Shown here one piece after another: positions 17,721 through 26,474 of a DNA stretch of 64,000 bases. The notes beneath the pieces are model-generated. The model was given only the letters and a program-made list of their open reading frames with translations. It was not told where the DNA came from and did no database searches. The DNA lies in the NCBI GenBank assembly GCA_045106235.1, contig JBGCEJ010000023.1, positions 1-64,000 of the forward strand. Direction: 5' to 3'. How positions within the stretch are numbered: position 1 is the stretch's first letter; the number at the start of each line of letters is the position of its first letter. Origin of the DNA: UBA4427 sp045106235. Lineage in GTDB: Bacteria > Myxococcota_A > UBA9160 > UBA4427. A program made the translations under genes and the position numbers.

Positions 17721-18163
17721 ACGCCGCGGAACTCAAAAACTTCCCCCTCTTCGCGGAATTCAGCGATGAGGAACGTGAGGTGGTTCTCGAACTGCTCGAG
17801 GAGCGGAAGCTCCCGGACGGCAAGAGTATCTTTCGCGAGGGCTCCGAGAGCGACGGGCTCGTTCTGCTCCAAGAGGGCCGGATGAAGCTCAAGAGCAAGC
17901 GGACGGGCGCGATCGTCGGGATCGTGGAGGCGCCCTTTCAGATGGGGGCTGTTTCGCTTTTCAGCCTCGGGAACCGAGAGGTCTCGGCCCTCGCCACCGG
18001 GCCAGCGACGGTCTGGCTGCTGCCGCGTTCCGGCCTCAGCCGGCTGGCAGGGGATGCCCCCTACGCGGCCTTCCGCCTCGCGGAGGCTGTTGCGGGAGAT
18101 CTGGCCGTGCTTTTGCGGGAGCGCCTGGACTGCCTCGCCGCGGACACAGGCTCCGAAGACTGA
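17717..18163 (+). CDS. Stand-alone cyclic-nucleotide-binding-fold protein
   Basis: 148 residues, TTG start overlapping the preceding stop by 4 bases (TTGA), so translationally coupled. The Crp-type beta-roll spans about 8-130 (LFAEFSDEEREVVLELLEER, FREGSESDGLVLLQEGR). No DNA-binding helix-turn-helix follows. In the phosphate-binding cassette the usual Gly-Glu reads Gly-Ala (QMGAVSLFSLGNREVSALA), so nucleotide binding may be weakened or lost. It probably works with the two upstream signalling proteins. Confidence 0.75.
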   Translation: MNAAELKNFPLFAEFSDEEREVVLELLEERKLPDGKSIFREGSESDGLVLLQEGRMKLKSKRTGAIVGIVEAPFQMGAVSLFSLGNREVSALATGPATVWLLPRSGLSRLAGDAPYAAFRLAEAVAGDLAVLLRERLDCLAADTGSED

Positions 18164-18304
18164 GCAGAGCCGGTCCCGTACGGACTTAGCCGCTCCGCCC
18201 GCCGCCCTCTGGACGCATTTTGGCGCGGGGAATTGCTCTCCTGACCGATGACTCCGGCAGGGAGCATTGACCGGCCACAAGTCCACGATTACATTCCATT
18301 CTTC

Positions 18305-18372
18305 AGCCCAGCGAGAGCCTATTCTCCCTGGGCTTCGGTGTATCTAATCCCTGCCTGGCTTCGCCCTGGGCT
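18305..18372 (+). promoter_or_regulatory. Alternative-pairing leader before guaB
   Basis: AGCCCAG (18305-18311) can pair either with CTGGGCT at 18328-18334 (stem extended by GAGA/TCTC) or with CTGGGCT at 18366-18372, which lies close to the ribosome site. Mutually exclusive hairpins could give attenuation or occlude translation. This is a fold argument only; the first hairpin has no U-tract. Confidence 0.3.
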
Positions 18373-18406
18373 TTGCGCTTAGGTGCAGCTGAAGGAGGGA
18401 GAGCCG

Positions 18407-19879
18407 ATGAGTCGAACCGAGAATCGAGTGGAGATTCGAGAGGGGCTGACCTTCGACGATGTCCTTCTGGTCCCCGCGGCTTCCAGCGTCTTGCCGAACG
18501 AAGTCGACCTCCGAACGCGACTGACTTCGACGATCGAGCTGAACACGCCGCTGATCTCCGCCGCGATGGATACGGTGACGGAACACGAGACGGCGATCTG
18601 CATGGCGCGCAACGGCGGCATCGGCATCGTCCATAAAAATCTGACCATCGACGAGCAAGCCTCGGAAGTGGACAAGGTGAAACGTTCCGAATCCGGGATG
18701 ATCGTCGACCCGATCACGATGCGCCCCGAACAACCGATTCGCGAAGCGCTTGAAGTGATGAGCCGCTTCAAGATCTCGGGCGTGCCCGTGACGCGGGACG
18801 GCAAAGCCGTGGGCATCCTGACGAATCGGGATCTGCGATTTGTGAAAGATGTCTCCGCAGATATCTCGACCGTGATGACGAGCGAGAATCTCGTCACGGT
18901 GGAGCCGGGAACGAATATGGAGCGTGCCCGAGAGCTGCTTCATGAGCACCGCATCGAGAAGCTACTCGTCGTCGACGATGCCGGCGATCTCTGCGGCCTG
19001 ATCACGATCAAGGATATCGAGAAGACCGAGCGCTATCCCTACGCTTGCAAGGATGAGCTTGGGCGACTGCGCTGCGGCGCGGCCTTGGGCGTGGGGCCCG
19101 ACCGGCTTGAACGCGCGCAGGCGTTAGTCGATGCGGGCGTGGATGTCGTGATCGTTGATACCGCCCACGGTCATTCCGAAGGCGTGTTGCAAACGGTTCG
19201 CGAACTTGCTGCAACGTTTCCTGAACTCTCGCTGATCGGCGGCAACGTCGCGACCGCAGAGGGAACGGAAGCGCTGATCAAGGCGGGCGTTTCCGCGGTC
19301 AAGGTCGGGGTTGGGCCTGGCTCGATCTGCACCACGCGCGTGGTTGCGGGCGTGGGCGTGCCGCAGTTCACGGCGATTCGCGACGCTTCGGAAGTGGCTT
19401 CCAAGTTTGGTGTCCCTGTGATCGGAGACGGCGGCATCAAATTTTCCGGTGATGTTGTGAAGGGGCTGGCTGCTGGAGCTTCGACGATCATGATCGGTTC
19501 GCTTTTTGCGGGAACCGATGAGTCGCCGGGCGAGGTGGTTCTGTTCCAAGGTCGCTCGTACAAGGTTTACCGAGGCATGGGGTCGCTCGGCGCGATGGCC
19601 GCGGGCTCCCGCGATCGGTATTTCCAAAACGAAGTCGAGAATGACAAGCTCGTTCCGGAAGGGATCGAAGGACGCGTGCCGTACCGCGGCTCGCTGTCTC
19701 AGAGTCTCCATCAGCTGTACGGCGGCCTGCGCTCCGGAATGGGGTACTGCGGTGCGCCGACTCTGGATGAGCTGCGCAGCAATGCCCGCTTCGTTCGAAT
19801 CTCCTCGGCCGGTCTGCACGAAAGTCATGTCCATGATGTCATCGTGACCAAGGAGGCTCCGAACTATCGCCTCGAGTAG
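18407..19879 (+). CDS. guaB: Inosine-5'-monophosphate dehydrogenase
   Basis: 490 residues, the usual length. It oxidises IMP to XMP with NAD+, the committed step to GMP. The barrel is interrupted by two CBS domains (about 95-205). The catalytic cysteine lies in GPGSICTTRVVAGVG, and the flap region is YRGMGSLGAM. The ATG at 18407 is chosen because AAGGAGGGA sits 5 bases upstream; the in-frame GTG at 18383 is upstream of that site. guaA follows after 160 bases, so the full IMP-to-GMP route is encoded here. Confidence 0.97.
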   Translation: MSRTENRVEIREGLTFDDVLLVPAASSVLPNEVDLRTRLTSTIELNTPLISAAMDTVTEHETAICMARNGGIGIVHKNLTIDEQASEVDKVKRSESGMIVDPITMRPEQPIREALEVMSRFKISGVPVTRDGKAVGILTNRDLRFVKDVSADISTVMTSENLVTVEPGTNMERARELLHEHRIEKLLVVDDAGDLCGLITIKDIEKTERYPYACKDELGRLRCGAALGVGPDRLERAQALVDAGVDVVIVDTAHGHSEGVLQTVRELAATFPELSLIGGNVATAEGTEALIKAGVSAVKVGVGPGSICTTRVVAGVGVPQFTAIRDASEVASKFGVPVIGDGGIKFSGDVVKGLAAGASTIMIGSLFAGTDESPGEVVLFQGRSYKVYRGMGSLGAMAAGSRDRYFQNEVENDKLVPEGIEGRVPYRGSLSQSLHQLYGGLRSGMGYCGAPTLDELRSNARFVRISSAGLHESHVHDVIVTKEAPNYRLE

Positions 19880-20039
19880 TCGTTCGGTTTGCACCTGAAT
19901 CGTATCCCTCGGACATGCCCCCCCCGTTTCCCCGCATGGCCGATCTTAAAAGGCTGCGGATAGGCCACGAGTCGATCCGCGGCGCATGCCCTCCCGCAGC
20001 ACGCCCGTCCCGGGGCTTGCGAGAGCAAGGACCCAACTC

Positions 20040-21620
20040 ATGTCAGCCCGCCCCCCGGCCTCCTCATCCTCCTCATCCTCTGCTTCTAAAATTCTGATTC
20101 TCGACTTTGGAGCGCAGTATTCTCAGCTCATCGCCCGCCGCGTGCGCGAGGGCCATGTCTACTGTGAACTCCATCCCGCCGATCTCGACCTCGCCAAGAT
20201 CAAGGCCTTTGGGCCGACGGGCATTATCCTCTCGGGCGGCCCGAGCTCTGTGCTCGATGACGACGCGCCCGACTTTGATGCCGGCGTGCTCGATCTCGGA
20301 GTTCCGATTCTCGGGATCTGTTACGGGCTCCAGCTCTTGGTTCATCGTCTTGGCGGCAAGATCGAAACCGCAGACGACCGCGAGTACGGCCGCGCAGCTC
20401 TGAAGATCGAGTGCGAGGATGAGCTCTTTGCGGGCCTCGACATCAGCAAGGAGCCGGATGTTTGGATGAGTCACGGTGATCGCGTGCTTTCTCTTCCGGA
20501 CGACATGAAGGTCATCGCCAGCTCGGGCGGATCGCCCTTTGCTGCGGTGCGCTCGACCAAGTCGCCGTTCTGGGGCGTGCAGTTTCATCCCGAGGTCGTT
20601 CACAGCGAGGGCGGCACGCAGATGCTCGAGAATTTCGTGCATACGATCTGTGGCTGCGAGCCGAGTTGGACGATGGCGTCCTTCGCCGACGATACGATCG
20701 AAGCGATTCGCCAGCAGGTCGGGGGCGGCCGCGCGGTGTGCGGGCTCTCGGGCGGTGTGGATTCCTCGGTCGCGGCGGCGCTGGTGCATCGCGCGATCGG
20801 CGAGCAGCTGACCTGTATCTTCGTCGACCACGGCATGATGCGAAAGAACGAACGCCAAGAGGTGGAGAAGCTCTTCCGCGAGGCGCTCGGCGTGAAGCTG
20901 ATCTCGGTCGATGCCTCTGAGCTCTTCCTGAACGCCCTCGAAGGCGTCACCGAGCCCGAGAAGAAGCGCAAGATTATCGGCAACCTGTTTATCGAGGTCT
21001 TTGACGCCGAGGCGGCCAAGATTGGAGACGTCGACTTCCTGGTTCAGGGGACGCTCTATCCCGACGTGATTGAGAGCGTTTCGGTGAAGGGGAAATCCGT
21101 CACGATCAAGACGCATCATAACGTCGGCGGTCTTCCTGAAGACATGAAGCTCGACCTGGTGGAGCCCCTTCGAGAGCTCTTTAAGGACGAAGTGCGCGCT
21201 GTCGGGAAAGAGCTGGGGCTTCCTGCGCATGTGTTAGGTCGACATCCGTTCCCGGGTCCCGGGCTCGGGATCCGCATCCTGGGCGAGGTGACGCGGGAGC
21301 GGCTTGTGCCTCTGCAGGAGGCGGATGCGATCATGCAAGAAGAGATTCGCGCGGCGGGACTCTATGACGAGATCTGGCAGGCGCTGGTCGTGTTTCTGCC
21401 GATTCAAAGCGTGGGTGTGATGGGGGATCATCGAACCTACGAAAATGTGGTCGCCGTGCGTTGCGTTTCTTCGACGGACGCGATGACCGCGGATTTTTCG
21501 CATATCCCCTTTGATGTTCTCGGTCGGATTTCGAACCGCATCATAAACGAGGTCAGCGGGATCAACCGCGTGGTCTACGATATTTCGAGCAAGCCCCCGG
21601 CCACGATCGAGTGGGAGTAG
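20040..21620 (+). CDS. guaA: GMP synthase (glutamine-hydrolysing)
   Basis: 526 residues from the ATG at 20040, which has AAGGA 8 bases upstream; the in-frame ATG at 19986 would add non-family sequence. The N-terminal glutamine amidotransferase has the nucleophile in GICYGLQ and FHPEVVH. The ATP-pyrophosphatase carries LSGGVDSSVAAAL. The C-terminal dimerisation domain ends in IEWE as expected. A serine run encoded by repeated TCC/TCA codons follows the start and looks like a small triplet expansion. It amidates XMP to GMP after GuaB. Confidence 0.96.
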   Translation: MSARPPASSSSSSSASKILILDFGAQYSQLIARRVREGHVYCELHPADLDLAKIKAFGPTGIILSGGPSSVLDDDAPDFDAGVLDLGVPILGICYGLQLLVHRLGGKIETADDREYGRAALKIECEDELFAGLDISKEPDVWMSHGDRVLSLPDDMKVIASSGGSPFAAVRSTKSPFWGVQFHPEVVHSEGGTQMLENFVHTICGCEPSWTMASFADDTIEAIRQQVGGGRAVCGLSGGVDSSVAAALVHRAIGEQLTCIFVDHGMMRKNERQEVEKLFREALGVKLISVDASELFLNALEGVTEPEKKRKIIGNLFIEVFDAEAAKIGDVDFLVQGTLYPDVIESVSVKGKSVTIKTHHNVGGLPEDMKLDLVEPLRELFKDEVRAVGKELGLPAHVLGRHPFPGPGLGIRILGEVTRERLVPLQEADAIMQEEIRAAGLYDEIWQALVVFLPIQSVGVMGDHRTYENVVAVRCVSSTDAMTADFSHIPFDVLGRISNRIINEVSGINRVVYDISSKPPATIEWE

Positions 21621-21623
21621 GCC

Positions 21624-24600
21624 GTGCCCAAGCCCTTTGTTCATCTGCATCTGCATACGCAGTACTCGCTGCTCGACGGCGCGATTAAGCACAACCCGCT
21701 CTTCGAGCGCGCGAACGCGGCCAATATGCCGGCCGTGGCGCAGACCGACCATGGCAACCTTTTTGGGACGGTCGAGTTCTACGAGAAGGCTCGGGCGAAC
21801 GGGGTGAAGCCGATCATCGGCTGCGAGGTGTATTTCGCAGGCGGCTCTCGCTTTGATCGCGAGAAGAAGCAGCGCGAAGAAACGGGCTACGACGCGATCA
21901 ATCATCTGCTTCTGCTGGCGATGAATGATACGGGCTACCACAACTTGATGATGCTCGTCTCGAAGGCCTACCTCGAGGGCTTTTACTATAAGCCGCGCAT
22001 CGATTGGGATCTGCTGCAGGATCATCACGAGGGGCTGATCTGCACCTCCGGCTGTCTGTCGGCGCCGGTACCGCGCTCGATCATGGCGAACGAACCCGAT
22101 AAGGCGTGGACGATCGCGCAGGATTTTCAGGGTCTCTTTGGAGACCGCTTTTATCTTGAGATTCAGCGGCACGGGATTCCCGATCAGGAGATCGTGAACA
22201 AAGAGCTCTTCAAGATGAATCACGATATGGGCATCCCCTTGGTGGCGACCAATGATGCGCATTATCTCGATGAGCATGACCATGAAGATCATGACGCGCT
22301 CTTGTGTATCGGGACGGCCGCCAACGTCAGTGACGAGAAGCGTTTTCGATTCGATGGCGAGGGGTTCTACGTCAAAGACGGCGACGCGATGCGGGAGGTC
22401 TTTCATGACTATCCCCAGGCGTGCGAGGCGACGCTTGAGATCGCCGAGCGATGCGACGTTGAGATTCCGATGGGCACGTACCATATGCCCGATTATCAAG
22501 TGCCGGCGGGGAAGAGCCTTGATGACGTGATGGCCGAGCAGGCCTACTCGGGGCTGCGCGTGAAGCTCGGGATGGAGCCTGATGAGCCGTTTAAGGGCGA
22601 TTTGGGCGATGCCTATGTTGCGCGGCTCGAGCATGAACTCGGCGTCATCAAGAAGATGGGCTTCCCGGGCTACTTCCTCATCGTTGCCGACTTCATCAAC
22701 TACGCGAAGGAACATGATATTCCGGTCGGGCCCGGGCGCGGGAGTTCCGCCGGGAGCCTTGTGGCGTACGGGATGAACATCACGAACGTCGATCCCGTCG
22801 AGTACGACATTATTTTCGAACGCTTCCTGAATCCGGAACGTATTTCCATGCCGGATATCGACGTCGATTTCTGCATGCGCGGACGAGAGCAGGTGATTCG
22901 CTACGTCGCGGATAAATACGACGGCGAGCGCCCGCCTCTGCCCGAGGGCAAGAATCCTTCTCTCGAAGGGCAGTATGACCAGATGAAGGTCGCGCAGATC
23001 GTGACCTTCGGAACGCTGCAGGCGAAGGCTGCGATTCGGGACGTCGGTCGCGTGTTTGGTATGACCTTTGGCGAGGTGGACCGAATTGCCAAGCTGATTC
23101 CGGATGTGCTGGGGATCAAGTTGGCTGAAGCGATCGAGCAGTCACCTGAGCTGCGTGCGGTGATGGATACGGATGGCCAAGTCCGCAAGCTGATGGAAAC
23201 GGCGCAGAACTTGGAAGGCCTAACACGCCATGCGTCGAAGCATGCGGCGGGTGTGGTGATCGGGACCAAGCCGCTTCTGGAGATGGTGCCGCTCTACAAA
23301 GATCCGAAATCCGGCGACGTGATGACCCAATACAATATGGTCAACGTCGAAGAGGTCGGTCTGATCAAGTTCGACTTCCTCGGGCTTAAGACGCTCACGC
23401 TGATGGCGGATGCCGAGCGAATGATCCGGAAGAAGCCGGGCTTCGACGAGTTTGACGTCAATGCCATTCCGATGGATGACGAGACGACCTACGACATGCT
23501 CTGCGGTGGCGATACCGAGGGTGTGTTCCAGGTTGAATCCTCGGGCATGACGGATCTCGTGCTGAAACTCAAGCCGAGAACATTCCGCGAGATCATCCCC
23601 CTTGTGGCGCTCTACCGTCCGGGCCCTCTGCAGTCGGGCATGGTTGATGACTACGTTGCGCGGAAAAACGGCACGACTAAGACGGAGTATCTGCATCCCA
23701 CGATCGTCGATCTCACGGAAGAAACCCTCGGCGTGATCGTGTACCAGGACCAGGTGCTTCAGATTGCGCAGAAGATGGCGGGCTACAGCCTCGGCGAGGC
23801 CGACTTGCTGCGCCGGGCGATGGGTAAGAAAAAAGCCGAGGTCATGCAGGAGCAGCGGAAACGTTTCGCAGACGGCTCCAAAGAAAACGGCATCGACGCC
23901 AAGGAAGCCGAACGCGTTTTCGATCTCATCGTCGAGTTCGCGGGCTACGGCTTCCCGAAAGCGCATTCGACGGCCTACGCGTATATCACGTATCAGACGG
24001 CTTATCTGAAGGCGAACCACCCGGCGGAGTATCTGGCTTCGGTCCTCACCATCGAGTCGGTGAATCATGATCGGCTCTCGCGCTATATCGCCCACGTCCG
24101 CGAAAAAGGGATCGAAATCCTGCCGCCTGACGTGAATGAATCGGAGCAGGATTTCGGGGTGGTTGAAGGAGCGATCCGGTTTGGCTTCGCAGGGATCAAG
24201 AATGTGGGCGCGGGGGCGATCGAGGCTGTCCTTGCAGCGCGCACAGCGGATGGCCCGTTTACGGACCTGTTTGATTTCGCGGACCGTGTCGATGCGAAGA
24301 AGGTGAATCGCCGAGTGGTTGAAGCGCTCGTGAAATGCGGCGCCTTCGACGGTATGCACGAGGGGCGCGCATCGGTCTGGGCCTCGATTGAGACCGCGCT
24401 TGAACGCGCTTCTTCTCTGCAGCGGGACCGCGCAGTCGGGCAAGAGAGTCTTTTTGGCGGGCTGAGTGACGGGGACGGGATTGATCAGCCGAAGCTCGTC
24501 CCGGCTTCGGACTGGGGGGAGCGAGAACGCCTGAGTCACGAGAAGGAACTCCTCGGTTTCTACGTGACGGGGCATCCTCTGAGCTCAGTGGCGCCTTTGC

Positions 24601-25184
24601 TCGCTCGGTTCACGGATACGACGGCCTTGGCGACCGAAGGCAAGGCGGGCCGAGAGGTCCGTGCCGGCGGGTTGCTTACGGGGCTGCGCGAGACGCGCAC
24701 CAAGCGCGGGATGCGGATGGGGTTCGCGCAGCTCGAGGATCTTGAGGGATCTTTTGAGCTCGTGATCTTTACGGAGCCCTTCGAGATGCACGTCGAGTTG
24801 TTGCGCGCGGCCAAGGATGAAACGAACGCCGACGGCGAGCGCGGACCCGTACCGCTGATTATCCATGGCACGCTGGAGGAGGGGGATCCACCCAAAATCC
24901 TGGTGAGAGATGTCACTCGGCTGGATCGTGCTGAGGAAAAGCTCTCCGCGAGTTTGCGGGTCCGGGTACAGTCTCCGGATGTGACGAGGGATCGTTTGAT
25001 TGCGTTGAAGCGATTACTGAAGTCACATTCGGGGGATTGCGGTGTCTATCTCCATATTACGATTCCGGGCGAGAGCGAAACGGTGCTTGGGGTCGGGGGG
25101 ATTCGAGGCGTGTCGCCTTCCGTTGAATTGTGCCGCGAGGTGGATCGTCTCTTCGGGCGGCCCGTGACAGAACGGGCGATGTGA
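21624..25184 (+). CDS. dnaE: DNA polymerase III subunit alpha
   Basis: 1,186 residues, typical of DnaE1. GTG start, with GGGAG just upstream overlapping the end of guaA (3-base gap). The PHP domain is N-terminal (HLHLHTQYSLLDGA, DHGNLFG). The palm active-site Asp pair is in MPDIDVDF (about 409-415). A helix-hairpin-helix region and an OB fold (about 1010-1090; RAGGLLTGLRE) follow. It synthesises the chromosome as the catalytic core of the replicative polymerase. Confidence 0.97.
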   Translation: MPKPFVHLHLHTQYSLLDGAIKHNPLFERANAANMPAVAQTDHGNLFGTVEFYEKARANGVKPIIGCEVYFAGGSRFDREKKQREETGYDAINHLLLLAMNDTGYHNLMMLVSKAYLEGFYYKPRIDWDLLQDHHEGLICTSGCLSAPVPRSIMANEPDKAWTIAQDFQGLFGDRFYLEIQRHGIPDQEIVNKELFKMNHDMGIPLVATNDAHYLDEHDHEDHDALLCIGTAANVSDEKRFRFDGEGFYVKDGDAMREVFHDYPQACEATLEIAERCDVEIPMGTYHMPDYQVPAGKSLDDVMAEQAYSGLRVKLGMEPDEPFKGDLGDAYVARLEHELGVIKKMGFPGYFLIVADFINYAKEHDIPVGPGRGSSAGSLVAYGMNITNVDPVEYDIIFERFLNPERISMPDIDVDFCMRGREQVIRYVADKYDGERPPLPEGKNPSLEGQYDQMKVAQIVTFGTLQAKAAIRDVGRVFGMTFGEVDRIAKLIPDVLGIKLAEAIEQSPELRAVMDTDGQVRKLMETAQNLEGLTRHASKHAAGVVIGTKPLLEMVPLYKDPKSGDVMTQYNMVNVEEVGLIKFDFLGLKTLTLMADAERMIRKKPGFDEFDVNAIPMDDETTYDMLCGGDTEGVFQVESSGMTDLVLKLKPRTFREIIPLVALYRPGPLQSGMVDDYVARKNGTTKTEYLHPTIVDLTEETLGVIVYQDQVLQIAQKMAGYSLGEADLLRRAMGKKKAEVMQEQRKRFADGSKENGIDAKEAERVFDLIVEFAGYGFPKAHSTAYAYITYQTAYLKANHPAEYLASVLTIESVNHDRLSRYIAHVREKGIEILPPDVNESEQDFGVVEGAIRFGFAGIKNVGAGAIEAVLAARTADGPFTDLFDFADRVDAKKVNRRVVEALVKCGAFDGMHEGRASVWASIETALERASSLQRDRAVGQESLFGGLSDGDGIDQPKLVPASDWGERERLSHEKELLGFYVTGHPLSSVAPLLARFTDTTALATEGKAGREVRAGGLLTGLRETRTKRGMRMGFAQLEDLEGSFELVIFTEPFEMHVELLRAAKDETNADGERGPVPLIIHGTLEEGDPPKILVRDVTRLDRAEEKLSASLRVRVQSPDVTRDRLIALKRLLKSHSGDCGVYLHITIPGESETVLGVGGIRGVSPSVELCREVDRLFGRPVTERAM

Positions 25185-25212
25185 TTCGAATGAGAATCGA
25201 AAAGGATCGAGA

Positions 25213-26007
25213 ATGAAGCGCATTTTTGAAAGCGTCTCGCCGGATAAAGGTTGGTTGTTAGGCGTCGTCTCCGCTGTGTTGGCGATCTTCGCAATGGCCG
25301 GATCCGCATGGGCTGAGGTGCAGCGGGTCGAGGCGGTCGGTCGCTACGGCATCAAGGAGTCGAGCCGTTCTCGCGTGATTCCCCGGGACGAGGCCATCGG
25401 GCGCGCGCTTTGGGAAGGTGTCTCTCGGGTTGCCTTCGAAGTGATCGGTGAGGGCAATCAGGGCATGGGCGGGGGCGAGGATGCCAATCGCGCGCTTCGT
25501 GCCGCGCTGGGGAGCGATATCGTTCCGTATACCCGAAGCTTTCGAATCCTTGAGGATAAGGGCGAGAAACCGGCGCTCTTCAAAGACGAGCCGGGCGTTC
25601 GCGTCGAGTACATCGTTGTGGTCGAGGTGATCGTCGACGTCGACCGGGTGACCAGCGCGCTCGAGGCGCAGGGCTTGGTCGCGGCTTCGAACTCGATCAA
25701 TGAGGGCCCGAGGTCGGCGGTGGCGATCGAGATTGAGGGACTCTCGAAATACGCCGCCTTTAACTCCGTTCTTGAGGCGCTCCGGCAAGACCTGGGAGCG
25801 ACGCGCGTCCGCGTTCTCGAATTCGCTCCGAATCGCCAGCTGGTCGAGGTGGAAGGGACGCTTGGAACGTCTGCTCTTTCGCGTCGTCTTGAAGGGCTCG
25901 CCCGGGACCAGCTCGTCCTTGATCCCGTGGACGTCGACGTCGCGGGGCAGCGAATCCGCGTCGTCGGCCGATGGCTTGGGGCATCGCCCGCCGCGGAAGG
26001 GCTCTAA
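25213..26007 (+). CDS. Exported protein of unknown function
   Basis: 264 residues with an N-terminal signal peptide (hydrophobic core at about 14-32, predicted cleavage near AWA). The mature part starts with EVQRVEAVGRYGIKE and contains DEAIGRALWEGVSRVA, a pattern reminiscent of periplasmic proteins with a FlgT/LPP20-like fold, but I do not recognise the family with confidence. AAAGGA lies upstream of the ATG. It sits alone between dnaE and tRNA-Val. No catalytic residues are evident. Confidence 0.65.
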   Translation: MKRIFESVSPDKGWLLGVVSAVLAIFAMAGSAWAEVQRVEAVGRYGIKESSRSRVIPRDEAIGRALWEGVSRVAFEVIGEGNQGMGGGEDANRALRAALGSDIVPYTRSFRILEDKGEKPALFKDEPGVRVEYIVVVEVIVDVDRVTSALEAQGLVAASNSINEGPRSAVAIEIEGLSKYAAFNSVLEALRQDLGATRVRVLEFAPNRQLVEVEGTLGTSALSRRLEGLARDQLVLDPVDVDVAGQRIRVVGRWLGASPAAEGL

Positions 26008-26146
26008 GGGCCCTCTCAGAGAGCAAGTGCCACGCTCAGCCCTTCGTTTTTGCGTCTGATTCGGCATGGAATCGTCGATTCCGCTCTAAAACTCTGCTCA
26101 GTTCGCGGAGAAGTGGAAAATGCTGCGATTGAGCGGTCAAAAACGA

Positions 26147-26175
26147 TTGACACTCTCTTTGCAAAAGGCTAAATA
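26147..26175 (+). promoter_or_regulatory. Promoter of tRNA-Val
   Basis: A perfect TTGACA at 26147-26152 is followed after 17 bases by TAAATA at 26170-26175, in an A/T-rich segment 22 bases before the mature tRNA. It may also drive thrS and the genes after it. Confidence 0.65.
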
Positions 26176-26197
26176 AATCGCCGCCTTAGCTGGATTT

Positions 26198-26274
26198 AGG
26201 CACGTAGCTCAGGGGTTTAGAGCACCGCCTTGACATGGCGGGGGTCGGCGGTTCAATTCCGCCCGTGCCTACCA
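26198..26274 (+). tRNA. tRNA-Val (anticodon GAC)
   Basis: A 77-base cloverleaf. Acceptor AGGCACG pairs with CGTGCCT, D stem GCTC/GAGC, anticodon stem CCGCC/GGCGG with loop TTGACAT (anticodon 26232-26234), T stem GGCGG/CCGCC with loop TTCAATT, and an encoded CCA end. The first pair is A-U. Confidence 0.96.
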
Positions 26275-26277
26275 GCT

Positions 26278-26317
26278 GGGGGAATACCCCCTGGAGAATC
26301 ACAGGTCTTGATCTGTG
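26278..26317 (+). promoter_or_regulatory. Two hairpins between tRNA-Val and thrS
   Basis: GGGGG-AATA-CCCCC (26278-26291) follows the tRNA directly and could guide 3' processing or weak termination. CACAGGT-CTTG-ATCTGTG (26300-26317) is a 7-pair stem including one G-U pair, with a CUUG tetraloop. I see no clear tRNA-Thr anticodon mimic as in the E. coli thrS operator. Confidence 0.4.
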
Positions 26318-26474
26318 CAATGAGGATCGTGAGTGCGGGCGACGGCCGGTACAGCGGCTTCTTGCATTTTGCGACTTGGAACATGAGGATGGGGAGCGTT
26401 CGAATGCAACGCCCAAGTCGAATAGAGTCTGCGCCCGCGCGAATCCGCGCCGACGGCCAGCTGTGTTTCCCGTC

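Noticed and set aside
19880..21700. Replication origin near dnaE
   Set aside because: No cluster of DnaA boxes or AT-rich unwinding region was seen, and dnaA, dnaN and gyrB are absent.
26275..26474. T-box or tRNA-Thr-mimic control of thrS
   Set aside because: No T-box sequence, and the hairpin loop does not show a clear Thr anticodon.
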